Position numbers and translations under genes: made by a program | Assembly: GCA_010015655.1 (NCBI GenBank) | Contig: ML976661.1 | Span: forward strand, 316,745-337,361 | DNA length: 20,617 bases | Direction: 5' to 3' | Origin: Bimuria novae-zelandiae CBS 107.79 | Lineage: Eukaryota; Ascomycota; Dothideomycetes; Pleosporales; Didymosphaeriaceae | Notes under the pieces: generated by a model | Told to the model about the DNA's origin: nothing | Database searches by the model: none | Seen by the model: only the letters and a program-made list of their open reading frames with translations | Shown: in pieces, positions 1 through 9,252 of the stretch | How the letters are laid out: every line of letters starts with the position of its first letter | Numbering within the stretch: position 1 is the first letter of the stretch

Positions 1-294
1 GAGAACTCTATACAAAGGTTGGAAAGCAGAGGCAAGTTTCGGGCAGATCGATCGATCGCTGACGGCCCGTATGGCGCTGCTGAGCTTGGCCTGATGGCCC
101 GCTGCTCCATGGATCCATATACAATATTGATACACCAAAAAGGACGCTCTGAGGTCAAGCAGGAGGCAATTGTTCAAGTCCCAGATAGTCAATTCACCAT
201 ACAAGAGACCCAGGTCGTCAGCAGCGACGACGATAAAGGCTACTCAAGTCCATTTGAAGCACTAAATGCAGCAGAAGCTGATTGGGGCTTCTAA
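1..294 (+). CDS. 3' end of an unrecognised protein-coding gene (partial)
   Basis: The frame is open from the first base of the window to a TAA at 292-294, about 97 codons, so the true start lies outside. I do not recognise the family. The visible tail is hydrophilic, with an acidic patch (SSDDD) about 27 residues before the end and the C-terminus AEADWGF. No membrane segment, zinc motif or catalytic motif is visible. Codon composition is balanced and there are no internal stops, in sharp contrast to the decayed DNA that begins about 290 bp downstream, so this segment escaped RIP. It may be the C-terminus of a host gene. Because the 17-bp repeats at 527-577 resemble a pogo-type transposon end, it could instead be the last exon of a transposon gene. 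An internal TTG or ATG in frame is not evidence of a start here. Confidence is moderate that it is coding and low for any role. Confidence 0.55.
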   Translation, partial: ENSIQRLESRGKFRADRSIADGPYGAAELGLMARCSMDPYTILIHQKGRSEVKQEAIVQVPDSQFTIQETQVVSSDDDKGYSSPFEALNAAEADWGF

Positions 295-363
295 GCGACA
301 ATTTACATACGGGACGATGTATTTTACATACAAATTACTATACAAATCGCATTTCGTCACATT

Positions 364-399
364 TGGCCCATTGAGCATGTGTGGCCCATTGAGCTTGTA
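364..399. repeat. 18-bp tandem duplication
   Basis: Two adjacent 18-bp units (364-381 and 382-399) share the core TGGCCCATTGAGC and differ only in the last few bases. They sit about 70 bp after the left CDS stop and directly before the 401-419 hairpin. Function unknown. Confidence 0.8.
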
Positions 400-400
400 G

Positions 401-424
401 GGCCGTGCTCCGCACGGCCTTTTT
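401..424 (+). terminator. Perfect 8-bp hairpin followed by five T
   Basis: The arms GGCCGTGC (401-408) and GCACGGCC (412-419) pair perfectly around a 3-nt loop and are followed by TTTTT at 420-424. The shape is that of an intrinsic terminator. In a fungal genome that mechanism is not standard for RNA polymerase II, so the call describes the structure only. It could act in 3' end formation or be part of a transposon end. Confidence 0.4.
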
Positions 425-526
425 CGGAGAAAAATCGATATCGACCGCTAGGGGCCGAGTAGTTAGGCCTGAATTGGGGGCGCCATAGTAGGTAGAAGTT
501 TATGTGCTGCAAAAAGTTGGTGGGGT

Positions 527-577
527 GGGCCGCTCGCTTGTATGGGCCGCTCGCTTGTATGGGCCGCTCGCTTATAA
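527..577. repeat. Three 17-bp tandem units, not RIPed
   Basis: Units at 527-543 and 544-560 are identical, and 561-577 is the same except for its last bases. The core is GGGCCGCTCGCTTGTAT. The bases just before the array contain GTGGGGTGGG. Read on the minus strand, the order is AAGCGAGCGGCCC-type units followed by a CCCCACCAA stretch. The pogo-type element starting at 815 has the same plan at its end: two 17-bp units with an AGCTAAT core, then ACCCCACCA. This suggests, but does not prove, that the array is the inner part of another pogo-type inverted repeat. The decayed block begins immediately after it. Confidence 0.8.
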
Positions 578-580
578 AAC

Positions 581-812
581 ATGTTACCAGTTTTATAAGT
601 TAAAGGTTCCCTTTTCCTTTTTCTTCCTTAGGCTATTATTAAGCCTTTTCTTAAGAAGCTTTACTATCTTTATTTTTTATTACTAATATAATCCTAAGGG
701 TTATAGTTCCCTTTAGTACATAATTAAATTTATACTTTTTTTTAATCCCTATGCTTCTCGTAATTAGGGTGTAACCACGTTTGCTATTATCTAATACGTA
801 CTTTTTATGAAC
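581..812. other. AT-rich decayed DNA without recognisable feature
   Basis: Composition switches at about 580 to AT-rich, T-run-rich sequence. I see no protein relic or inverted repeat here. It is the left edge of the RIP-affected block and the DNA into which the pogo-type element inserted. Confidence 0.5.
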
Positions 813-814
813 TA

Positions 815-875
815 ACGTACCTTACGGGCAAGCTAATTACACGGACGAGCTAATTACACTGCTAAGACCCCACCA
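815..875 (+). repeat. Left terminal inverted repeat of the pogo-type element
   Basis: It pairs with 2689-2629 over 61 positions without gaps, with roughly a dozen mismatches, mostly transitions. Inside it are two 17-bp direct subrepeats (827-843 and 844-860) with the core AGCTAATTACAC, which are plausible transposase-binding units. The inner end is AAGACCCCAC. Confidence 0.9.
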
Positions 876-939
876 AAACGTACTATTAATAATACTATAA
901 CACGATGTATTAACTACCTTATTAGCTACTATAATTAAA

Positions 940-2570
940 AAAGACTCGTATACAGCTTACGCTTTAGGCTATTAAATAAAACGTAACTCTAAGTTAGTAA
1001 CGCGCTATAGCTATTTATAACGTCTCTTAACGTATACTTTGCACCTAATACGCTAGAATTGCTTTTTAACGTATTTATACGCCTAACTTTATAAAACTAC
1101 TAAAGATAGAAAAGTAGGTAATTATTTAGTATATACTTAACTTAGACGCGCGAGGATTTCTGTCCTAACTTGCTACTATAAAAGATATAGCTAATTCTTT
1201 ACTAGCTAAGCGTCACCACGACCTTATTAGTTAAAACTAGGCTATAACCTTTATAAAGCGCTAGCTAAAGCTCTAAGTTAAGTTTAATTAAAAGTATAAC
1301 TATAAAAGAGACCTCTGTAAGGATCCTAAGGTTATATAAGGCTAGTTCCAGCTTGTGGAGAATACTAAAGCCAAGTATAGTATCCTAGATAAAGATACTT
1401 ACAACGTTAATAAGACTAGCTTTATAATAGGTATAATATTAATAAGAGTAGTTATTATAGGCTTTAAGCGTTAACGCCGGCTATAAAGCGTATAGTAAAA
1501 TAATTAAAAGTAGACTTTAGTTATTTAGGCCGTTAATATAATAGGCTAGGCAATTCTATCCTTTACTATCTTCTAGGGCAAGCACCACCTCTCTACCTAG
1601 TACTAGAAGAAGGATCTACCTCGCGACTAGGTTTTTAGAGTCTCTAAGAATAGCTAGATAATAAATAAGCTTAATTTATAAAAGCTAAAATACTTTAATG
1701 CGTATATAAAAAAGTATACTATTAGTAGCTATTAACTACTTATTATTTATAGCTATAAGAGCTATAACTTGCTCGAATTCTAGTAATACTATAAGAATAG
1801 TAAGATTATTACACTCTATATACCTCTATATTCGTCGCACCTCCTGCAGCCACTAGATATAGGGTGTTTCTCGCTATTAAAGAAGGCGTATAGGCGCTAA
1901 GCTAAGGATCTAATACGTAACTATATTACGTATATTACTAAAATTAAGTTCCTACCTTACTTACTTTATTTCTAATTTTAAAGTAATAATAATTTAAAGT
2001 AATATTTAAAAAGGTTTTTAAGGCGCTAGCCTCGTTCCCCTTAATCTAAAAGTAATAATATTAAAGCTTAACGTCCGTCTACGTACGCCTTCGCCTTATA
2101 CTATACGTAATAGTATATGGTAGTTATAAATACCTAGTAATACCTTAGAATTAGAGTTATAATTAACGCTAGTAAAGGAGAGGATTTACAGGCACCTAAA
2201 TAATTTCTTAATAAGTCTAGTTAAGGCTTTTAAAAAGATAGTAAAAGGCGTAGTAATAATAACGTATAAGCTAGTATTAGCGTAAAAGCAAATTACTAAG
2301 CTGTAAGCTACTAATAAAGCTACTACGTAATAAAAATTATTTAAAAGAAAGTAATTATAGTAGAAAAAAGTTTTTATAGTTATTAATAGTAAGTAACTAG
2401 CTACTCTAAAAGACTTTACGGTGCGTAGTAATAAAAAGAAGGTAAAGAAGAAGGTGCGCGCTAATAAAAGTAAATTAACTTAATAGTATTATATACGCTA
2501 TAGCAAGGCTAAATATAATAAAATAACTTATAAGTAGCTTATAAAAGTAGATTTTAAGTAGATTAGCTTA
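940..2570 (+). pseudogene. Pogo/Fot1-type DDE transposase relic
   Basis: Translation of the plus strand, reading through many TAA/TAG stops, follows the fungal pogo transposase order. An N-terminal DNA-binding region is followed near 1150-1250 by the segment reading KDIANSLLAKR. The first catalytic block is at 1409-1423, where the usual DETGF reads NKTSF, so the first aspartate is lost. Near 1560-1630 comes the GKHHLS-type segment. At 1823-1870 is the well-kept block SSHLLQPLDIGCFS, in the same frame as the catalytic block. A Lys/Arg-rich C-terminal region (about 2180-2480) ends near 2500-2540 in what looks like a degraded Cys/His knuckle. In intact relatives this enzyme cuts at the inverted repeats and integrates at TA. 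Here stop codons and a missing catalytic residue make it dead. Exact ends are uncertain. Confidence 0.85.
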
Positions 2571-2628
2571 TTATAATTTCTTATAACTATTTGTGCGCGT
2601 TCTGTACTATTATGTAGAGTATAGATTT

Positions 2629-2689
2629 TAGTGGGGTCTTGGTAAAGTGAATAGCTCGCCTGTGTGATTAGCTCGCCCGTGAGGTACGT
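2629..2689 (-). repeat. Right terminal inverted repeat of the pogo-type element
   Basis: Reverse complement of the left repeat at 815-875. This copy is less decayed and keeps more C and G (GCTCGCCCGTGAGG), including the second AGCT-containing subrepeat. It ends in GGTACGT followed by TA. Confidence 0.9.
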
Positions 2690-2691
2690 TA

Positions 2692-2841
2692 ATAGTAATA
2701 GTACTTAGTTTATTACTTAGTTAAAGTGTAAAAAGTATCGCGATTCGCGTTTATCCTAGAGGTAAACGTTATAATAGGTAATAGGGTAGCTAAATTACTC
2801 TTATCTATATTATTAGTATATTTAGGGAAAGTAGCTATATT
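2692..2841. other. Spacer between the pogo-type and gypsy elements
   Basis: This is 150 bp of AT-rich decayed DNA. A minus-strand ORF reaching across this spacer into the LTR is a chance frame. Nothing recognisable is present. Confidence 0.5.
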
Positions 2842-3201
2842 TGTTACGGTCCAGAAGTCGAAGGTGGGACGACGGGCCTTATGACGCCAACCAGGCCCCA
2901 CCTTGGGCTTACGTAACGTCCCAGGCTGTCTCAGACGCCAAGACCATGGGACTCTATGGGACAAGAGGATATATATACAGGACGGTTTCCTATGTTACGC
3001 TCCTTATAGTTAACTTATATATGTTCTATACAAGTACGTTCTCCTATATAGACTAATAGTTATTTTATTTATTATAAGATTAAATTATATAGCTACGCGC
3101 TAAGTGTCGCATTAACTTATACTACTAAATAATTTATAAAGTGCTACTTTAACCTTACTACTTTAACCTAGATTAGACTAAGGTGTAAGCGCCTTATAAT
3201 A
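2842..3201 (+). repeat. 5' LTR of the first gypsy element
   Basis: It starts TGTTACGG and ends TTATAATA, where the 3' copy keeps CATAACA, so the canonical TG...CA ends were changed by a transition. It aligns with 9253-9701 along its whole length except for a block of about 87 bp missing between 2951 and 2952. A TATA-like run at 2970-2977 lies upstream of a conserved segment ending in GTACGTTCTCC and is the likely promoter core. Parts such as 2850-2950 are hardly mutated. Confidence 0.88.
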
Positions 3202-3249
3202 CTTTAATTACCTACTAAGTATAACATAGTAAGACCTAGCACTCTAGCT

Positions 3250-4180
3250 ATAGCGCTAACCCTAAAGAGGACTCTAAGAGAAGTTATAGCTAAGCAAGTA
3301 GTATAAATTATATAACTTTAAAAAATTATTAATTTAATAAATAAAAAGATAAGTACCTAAGAAGACGCTCAGCAGTAGCTAAAAATCCTTAAGCCTAAGC
3401 CCTATAATAGTAAGGATTATTTAGTAACGTTCTTAATAACTATAGAGTTGTTTATCTAATGCAACCTAGGAAAGTTTAAGACTAACTACAATAAAATCCT
3501 AGTTACCTGCATAAATATGTAAGGCAAGATAGTAAAGTAGGCTAGACTAATAATTAATAACTTCCTTAAAAATAATAAACTTAAGGATTATAACAACACT
3601 ATAAAAGAAGCTATAGAGAATTAGGAATTCTTTTACAACGCTATAAAAGACATATTTAGCATAATTAATAAAGAATACTAGGTTAAGATTCGCCTTTAGT
3701 GTCTGCGCTAAGAAAAATTAGCAGTGCTTTATACGCTAGAATTTAAATAAATTAAGGTAGAATTAGTTAGATAGGGCGACGCTCTACTTATAATCGCCTA
3801 CTATAATAGGCTTAAGGAAGCTGTTAAGGATAAGCTACTCTACTAAAAGAAACTTAGAGAAACTTATTAACTAAGCTATAAAGGTAGATAATTACTTATA
3901 TATAAAAAATGGACAAGCAACGCGGAGGACATATATTTATAAAATTAAAAAATTATACGTAGTCTATAATCTGTAATAAGGATAAGGATATTATTATAGC
4001 TAATAAAGCCTATTGACATAAGAAATAGGCTAACTAGAACTAGAAGTTTAGAAGACCTAGGCAAGGCAAGAACTCTATATCTCTTAAAGAAAGATAATAA
4101 TAGTATAAGGACAAAGCATACCTTTATTATAAAAATAAGGGCATTTTGCTAGAGACTATAAAATAGAGGCTAACGCGACT
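3250..4180 (+). pseudogene. gag relic of the first gypsy element
   Basis: Around 3390 the translation enters a capsid-like region typical of fungal gypsy gag (KPKPYNSKD, then a leucine-rich helix region with IELF). It passes through YYNRLKEAVKDKLL-like sequence near 3800-3840. Near 4119-4165 there is a decayed CCHC zinc knuckle whose second half is still readable as GHFARDY, the last Cys having become Tyr. Intact gag packages the element RNA in virus-like particles. Stops and at least one frame shift make it inactive. I cannot fix a start codon. Confidence 0.75.
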
Positions 4181-5215
4181 AACCTCCTTAGTATAGTAAT
4201 AGCTACTTTTACCTTAACTAATAAGATTAAAGACCTTACGCAGGAGATTCCTAATCTAATAAAATAAATAAAAGAATAAATAGTCCTATAAAAGTATACT
4301 ATCTTTACCTAACTAGTAAAAGAAACATGCTAGGTATATAATACTAAGCTACACTACCTACCTTAGTATACTTAGAAAATAATAATATAAGGACTATATA
4401 CTTAGGATGCCTACTAGCTAGTAAAAAAGATATAAGAAGTCCTAGCATGCTATTTATATTAAATTATAGTAATTAAGTAGGACGCACGTGCGGGACAGTA
4501 GTAATATATTAAAAAAAGGTATTAATAGTATTATAAGGGATAAGCTAAAGTAGCTCGTACCCCTAGTAACCTAGACTACTATTAAGTTAGTAAAGACTAG
4601 TGTAGGGTACTTAATAACTACTACAAACACTTTCTACTTTATTAAATAAAATACTATAAGTAGAACGACTAGCATAGGTGCTTTAAGGACACTTATAAAA
4701 TCTATGCCTAATAGAAATATGCAACTAGATAGTTTCCACGTAGTATAGATCTTTATAATCCTAGAAGTGTCACAGGAGTGACCTAGACAGGACACGAGAA
4801 AGCCCACCTGTCTATCTAATAGGATAAGTGTTACCTATAATGCTTAGCGCATCTAAGCCTGCAGAAAGAAGTAGCCTCCTCTAAAGACTAACTAAGCTAT
4901 TATAAGCTTATAAGGCACGAATGCCTTACTCTAAATTACTTCTAGCAAGGGATACTAGAAGTATATAAATCTAATAAAATTAAAGAAGCCTATAATATAT
5001 ATTACTAATATTATAAGTAGTATAAGGTTAAGACATTCCTAAAATTAGCTTAGGTTAAGAACTAGATTTAAGGAGCCTTAGGTCTAAATAGCAAGCCTAA
5101 GGACTTAAAAAACTAAAACATTACTAGGTAACAAGCTACACTAGTAATAGTATAATTATTATAGCTTATTAAGTAAATACTCGCCAAGTTAAGAAGCACC
5201 TAATTAAGAATATTA
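4180..5215 (+). pseudogene. gag-pol spacer region with Cys/His motif relic
   Basis: About 1 kb separates the gag knuckle from the protease. The plus-strand frame near 4590-4750 reads a pattern resembling a W-x-C-x3-D-x-C-x2-H zinc-binding layout followed by an FP pair, as I recall from several fungal gypsy polyproteins. Here it survives as HRCFKDTYKIYA. Residues after it (about 4790-4980) still read as a fairly continuous frame with few stops. The role of this region is unknown and I treat it as part of the same polyprotein. Confidence 0.45.
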
Positions 5216-5550
5216 CAATATATAGATATCGTATTAGAGTACTTATTAATCTAGGGGTAGACGCGTGCCTAGTAGCCTTAGAAGTAGTTAAAAGATATAA
5301 TATACCTTATTATAATAAGAAAATACTGTTGTAAATAAGACTTATAGATAGGACCTAATTATAAGGATATAATAATAGCTAGTTACGCCTAGAGACAGCG
5401 CTAGTATAAGTTAATATTAAAGGCTTAAAAAGCTAGCATATCTTTACTATTACTAAAATAAGAGACATAGAAGCTATTATTAGTTATAAATAGCTTAAGT
5501 AGTATAATTTAGAAAGAGATTAGCTCACTAGAATAATCCTACCTAGGAAA
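5215..5550 (+). pseudogene. Aspartic protease relic
   Basis: Near 5230-5300 the frame reads YRIRVLINLGVDACLVALE, which aligns in layout with the retroviral-type protease start (hydrophobic residues, then D-[ST]-G). The catalytic triplet has become NLG, so the aspartate is lost. It sits between the gag region and RT, the expected order. Confidence 0.6.
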
Positions 5551-5849
5551 CCACCTGTAACGGCTCTAGTAGAGCCACGGTAGAAAGGAACCTTCCAGGA
5601 ACCTTAGAAGAGGAAGGAGAATAACAAATCTACGATATAAGAGATATTAGTTTATAAGATAAATAAAATTCTACAGTAATACTTAGAATAGGTATGCTGT
5701 CTATAGGTATAATTAGCTAAAATAGTTAATAAGAACCCTAGTCTATTAGTAGAGTACAAAAAATTTACAGACCTATTTAAGGAATATAATAAAATAGTCC
5801 TACCTAAACACTAAGATTAGGATTATAAGATACTACTAGTTAAAAGAGC

Positions 5850-6640
5850 TAAGTTATAGCTAGAGCGCCTACGGCCCCTTATATAAAACTAAAAAAAGAG
5901 TTAAAAGAACTATTAAAGAAGAATATTTATTCTAAAAAATAGTAGCCTAGCTAGAGTCCTATAGCTTTCCTAATACTTTTTATACCTAAAAAAGATAGCA
6001 GGCCATAGCTTTATGTAGATTATAAATAGCTAAAAGCCCTAATAGTTAAGAATTAATACTTATTACCCTTAATTATAAAGCTTATAAACTAACTCTATAG
6101 AGCTAAGTAGTTCACGAAGTTCAATATCCAAGATAGATTCTATTAGATATAAATAGTAAGAGGATATAAATAGAAAACCGCCTTTCGTATATAATACGGT
6201 TTTTTTAAGTATATAGTTATGCTAATAGGGTTGATAAACGCCCTAGCGGCCTTTTAAGAACTTATAAACTAAGTCCTACACGAATACTTAGACGTATTCT
6301 ATATAGCGTATTTAGATAATATGCTAATCTATTCGAGCAGTTCCTTAGAAGAATATAAAGGATACGTTTAAAAGGTACTTAAGAAGTTATAAAAGTATAG
6401 ATTACTCCAACACCCTAAGAAGTATAAGTTCTATATTACAAAAATAGAATACCTAGGATTTGTAATATCCTAGAAAGGTATTAAGATAGATCTAAAGAAG
6501 ATTATAATAATAGAAAAATAGCCTTTACTAGAATTAGTAAAGGATATCTAGTCTTTTTTTAACTTTATTAACTTTTATTGTAAATTTATTAAGAACTACT
6601 CTAAGACAATTACTCTACTAATAAAACTTACTAAAACTAG
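5850..6640 (+). pseudogene. Reverse transcriptase relic of the first gypsy element
   Basis: The signature blocks of a Ty3/gypsy RT are readable in one frame. A VDY block starts at 6015. The KFNIQD-type block, carrying the first catalytic Asp, is at about 6118-6135. The TAFR(Y)xYGFF-type block is at about 6180-6205. The active-site block at 6309-6320 reads YLDN instead of YLDD. LVLKKL-like and YLGFVIS-like segments follow near 6370-6470. The family copies element RNA into cDNA. Loss of one active-site Asp and many TAA/TAG codons make it dead. Confidence 0.88.
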
Positions 6641-6689
6641 CAAGTAGCAACTACTGCAAGAAGAAAAGATAAAAGCTTTTAAGAAGTTA

Positions 6690-7120
6690 AAATGTCTATT
6701 CCTAATAGCACTATTACTATAGATGTATAACCTAGAGCAGTAATATCGCATCTACACTAACGCATTAGACTATACGCTAGGAGCCATACTCCTATAAGAA
6801 TATAATAACAAGAAATAGAGACTAGTGTTCTATTATTTAAGAAAGTTCTTAAGAGCAAAACTAAACTATAAAATCTATAACAGAGAATTTTTAGTAATTA
6901 TTAACTATTTTAAGAAATAAGAAGCATAGCTTAAGAGAGTAAGATATTAGGTAAAGGTTTTCTTTAACTACCTAAACCTTACCTGCTTTATAACTACGAA
7001 GAAACTTAATAAAAGGCAGGCTAAATAGTTTAAATAGTTAGTAAAATATAACTTTTAAATTACCTACCTAGCAGAAATAGCTAATAGAGTAGTAAACGCC
7101 CTTAGTAGACGAACTAATCT
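6690..7120 (+). pseudogene. RNase H relic of the first gypsy element
   Basis: At about 6747-6800 the frame, the same as the RT frame, reads YTNALDYTLGAILL, the usual first RNase H block with its TDAS Asp changed to Asn. A YY-x-RKFL-like segment near 6830 and an NREF-x-VI segment near 6880-6900 follow in the expected order. The connecting region to integrase ends near the run of ten A at 7168-7177, where the reading frame appears to shift. Confidence 0.8.
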
Positions 7121-7439
7121 CCTAGAAAAAGAAGGCGACATTAACCATAACGCTATTCTTTTAAAAAAAAAATGGAGGACGGAACGCTATACTATAATAA
7201 AATATAGCTCGCGCCCGCGCTAGAAGCACAACGCGTAGACCTTATCTATTATAAACTACTTATAGCTAACTTCTAGAACTATAAAATACTTATAGATAAT
7301 AATTAATACGCGTATAACCTTAATTAGGCTATAAAGTTAATTACGCGCGATTATAGGAACAGGGTGTAAATAAGTAACTAAGTAGTACTACTATTAGTTA
7401 GAAAACTATATAAAGATAAGGAATAGGGATACCTAAAAA

Positions 7440-8080
7440 TTATAAAAATTACGCGCTAAGTCGGGAATAAATATACAATTTTTAGGCTGTAGCAAGTAGT
7501 ATAAAAGGAACTAAGTAACTATTTAGCATGTTACTAGAATAAGCCTAAGAGATATAAGCCCTATAGCCTTCTATAACTACTATAGTCACCCCTAAGACCG
7601 TAGTCTAGTGTAATTATAAACTTTATTATAAAGCTCCTAGCGTTACTAGCACTAAGGAATAAACGTTCCTATAACTTTATTTTAGTTATAGTTTACTAAC
7701 TAACTAAGGAGTTAAGATTTATACTAATTAAAAAAGCTATATTAGTAAAAGAACTAGCCTATATAGTAAAATAAAAACTTATACCTTAGGTCGGACAACT
7801 AGATAAGTTTATTACTAATAAAGCTAAGATATTTACATCTTCGTATTAGACTACGTTTACTACCACAGTAGGTATTAAGTATAAGCTCACGACGAGCTTT
7901 TACCTAAAAATAAATAAATAAATACAGCAAACCAACTAATTATTAGTATAATATCTTTAGATATCTATAAATAAGCTATAAGATAATTAGGTTAAGCTAC
8001 TACTAATAGCTTAACTAGCATATAATAGCGCAAGATTAGCGACTATAGGGTACTCGACATATTACGCCAACCACGGATAT
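7440..8080 (+). pseudogene. Integrase relic of the first gypsy element
   Basis: The H2C2 zinc region lies at about 7460-7560. Its end is readable as C/Y-x2-NKPKRYKPY, as in gypsy integrases. The catalytic core follows from about 7585 with the layout P-x-S-x-V-I-I-NFI and then VVY-LTK-type sequence to about 7720. Lysine-rich helices extend to about 8080. In an active element this enzyme inserts the cDNA. Confidence 0.75.
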
Positions 8081-8200
8081 AAGTTAATAACTTACTAGGA
8101 TTCGTTAGACATTAAAAGCATTACGAAGGACATAGCTAATAAGGCAGAACTTATATAAGATTTGCATAAAATACTACGCAAAAATATTATATAGCGTAAT

Positions 8201-8259
8201 AAGTAAATAGTAAGGTAAGTAAATAGTAAGGTAAGTAAATAGTAAAGTAAGTAAATAAG
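8201..8259 (+). repeat. 16-bp tandem repeat inside the integrase C-terminal linker
   Basis: Three units of AAGTAAATAGTAAGGT type (8201-8216, 8217-8232, 8233-8248) are followed by a partial fourth. The unit length is not a multiple of three, so expansion by one or two units would shift the frame upstream of the chromodomain. The array lies within the polyprotein relic, not at its edge. Confidence 0.85.
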
Positions 8260-8274
8260 AAAAGAAATAAGGGA

Positions 8275-8705
8275 CTAACCTTTAAAGAGGGAGATAAAGT
8301 TCTCCTTTTATAAAAAAACCTTACGATAACATAGCTAAGTAAAAAATTAAATAACTTTTAAAAAGGACTATTCGAGATTCAAGAAGTCTAAGGCCTAGTT
8401 AATTTTAAACTATAATTACCTATAAATACACGTATACTCCTAGTCTTCTATAAATTATTATTAAAACTAGCACTACTAGACGCCGAACTAGAATCGCACC
8501 TAGAACTTAATAATAAAGAATATAAGGTTAAAGTAATTAAAGATCTATAAAAATTTAAATATTAGCATAAGTACTTAGTAAAATAGGAAGGATAGCTAGA
8601 GAACTATAATATATAAAAACTAGTAAGAAACCTTACTAACTATAAAGAAGCCTTAAAGAAGTTTTACTAAAAATATTTAAAAGAGTTAAGGCTAAAGGTC
8701 TAGGG
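8275..8705 (+). pseudogene. Integrase C-terminal region and chromodomain relic
   Basis: From 8275 the frame reads LTFKEGDKVLLL, the conserved GDKV segment of the gypsy integrase C-terminal domain. From 8521 it reads a chromodomain: YKVKVIKDL, then a YLVK-x-EG-x-LENYN stretch, then LVRNLTNYKEALKKFY, with the usual tryptophans replaced by TAG stops. Chromodomains direct integration of chromoviruses to heterochromatin by binding histone marks. The frame ends at the TAG near 8701-8703. This is one of the best preserved reading frames in the window. Confidence 0.88.
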
Positions 8706-8791
8706 TTATTAGGGCTAAAGGGCGGAGGAAAAATAGCCTAGTCTAAAGCTATAGTGCTAAGTATAAGGCCCCCCTCTAATTACGTAATATT

Positions 8792-9223
8792 TTAGCTTAA
8801 CTCCTTTAGCCCCTTAAGGCGCTTAATCTCCTTAATAAATTTTATTAAGTTAGTAAGAAGTTTCTTCTTACGCTTCTTAAGTAAACGTTTCTACTTTAAT
8901 AGCCTTTTTCTTTTAGTATAGGTAGCTTAAAGGGCTACTATAGCTATTTTTTCTTTAGTTACCGCTACTTCTTCTAGGCGCTTAAGCCTATCTATCTTAA
9001 AATTAATATAGGAAAAGTTTAAAATTATAAGTTTTAATAATTTATACTTCGTAACGCAATTCTTATAGTGATTACTATACTATGCCTTAAAAAATAGTTT
9101 ATAAGTTAAGCTCTTCTTCGCGTAATACTTATAAGACACTATAGTAGTCTAACTAACTAAGTTTATTTAATCTCTAATAGAATAATAATAAAGGATACTC
9201 TAGGAGGATATTAGCTACTACAT
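8792..9223 (-). pseudogene. Antisense relic ORF between chromodomain and 3' LTR
   Basis: On the minus strand an ATG at 9223-9221 is in frame with a TAA at 8794-8792, 144 codons apart. There are eight internal stops, all TAA or TAG, which RIP could make from CAA, CAG or TGG. The reading between stops is coherent. The middle holds a possible zinc-binding remnant (SNHYKNCVTKYK). The C-terminal half is strongly basic and helical (KIDRLKRLEEVAVTKEK, then many K/R and a final KEIKRLKGLKELS), suggesting a coiled coil. I do not recognise the family. Antisense ORFs at this position are known from some plant gypsy elements. It could be an accessory protein gene of the element, a captured host fragment, or a nested insertion. 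The ATG choice is weak because three stops follow close by. Confidence 0.5.
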
Positions 9224-9231
9224 AAAGATAT

Positions 9232-9249
9232 AGAGAGGAAGGAGGAGGA
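9232..9249 (+). promoter_or_regulatory. Polypurine tract of the first gypsy element
   Basis: An almost pure A/G run (AGAGAGGAAGGAGGAGGA) lies a few bases before the 3' LTR at 9253. That is the position and composition expected for the primer of plus-strand DNA synthesis. Confidence 0.8.
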
Positions 9250-9252
9250 TAG

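Larger units (their letters stand above)
295..580. other. Non-RIPed region downstream of the left CDS
   Basis: This stretch follows the stop codon directly and keeps balanced base composition. It holds two tandem repeats and one perfect hairpin, listed separately, and no credible ORF. A short frame starting near 504 runs into low-complexity AT-rich DNA and is not taken as a gene. It is probably 3' untranslated and intergenic DNA, or the end of a transposable element. Confidence 0.5.
813..2691 (+). mobile_element. Pogo/Fot1-type DNA transposon, complete but RIP-inactivated
   Basis: The element is bounded by 61-bp terminal inverted repeats (815-875 and 2629-2689) whose outer ends read ACGTACCTYACGGGC, with TA on each side (813-814 and 2690-2691), the target duplication expected of Tc1/mariner/pogo elements. 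The body of about 1.87 kb is close to the usual length of fungal Fot1-like elements. It carries a plus-strand DDE transposase relic filling most of the interior. The two repeats differ mostly by C/T and G/A transitions, as expected if each was mutated separately by RIP. The element has no intact ORF and can no longer supply transposase. Confidence 0.9.

Noticed and set aside
401..424. Bacterial gene with intrinsic terminator
   Set aside because: The hairpin looks bacterial, but the rest of the window is a fungal transposon island with RIP, so a bacterial origin is not supported.
504..686. 60-codon plus-strand ORF
   Set aside because: It starts inside the junction to the 17-bp repeats and runs into T-rich low-complexity DNA coding a run of Phe and Leu. 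No start context or family support.
2713..2964. 83-codon minus-strand ORF
   Set aside because: It covers the spacer and the less mutated start of the gypsy 5' LTR. The frame is open only because the LTR escaped much of the RIP.
2841..3056. 71-codon plus-strand ORF
   Set aside because: It lies wholly within the 5' LTR and is not maintained in the 3' LTR copy, where the corresponding region holds the extra 87-bp block.
8201..8259. Possible CRISPR-like or origin array
   Set aside because: Units are contiguous 16-mers without spacers and lie within a retrotransposon polyprotein relic.
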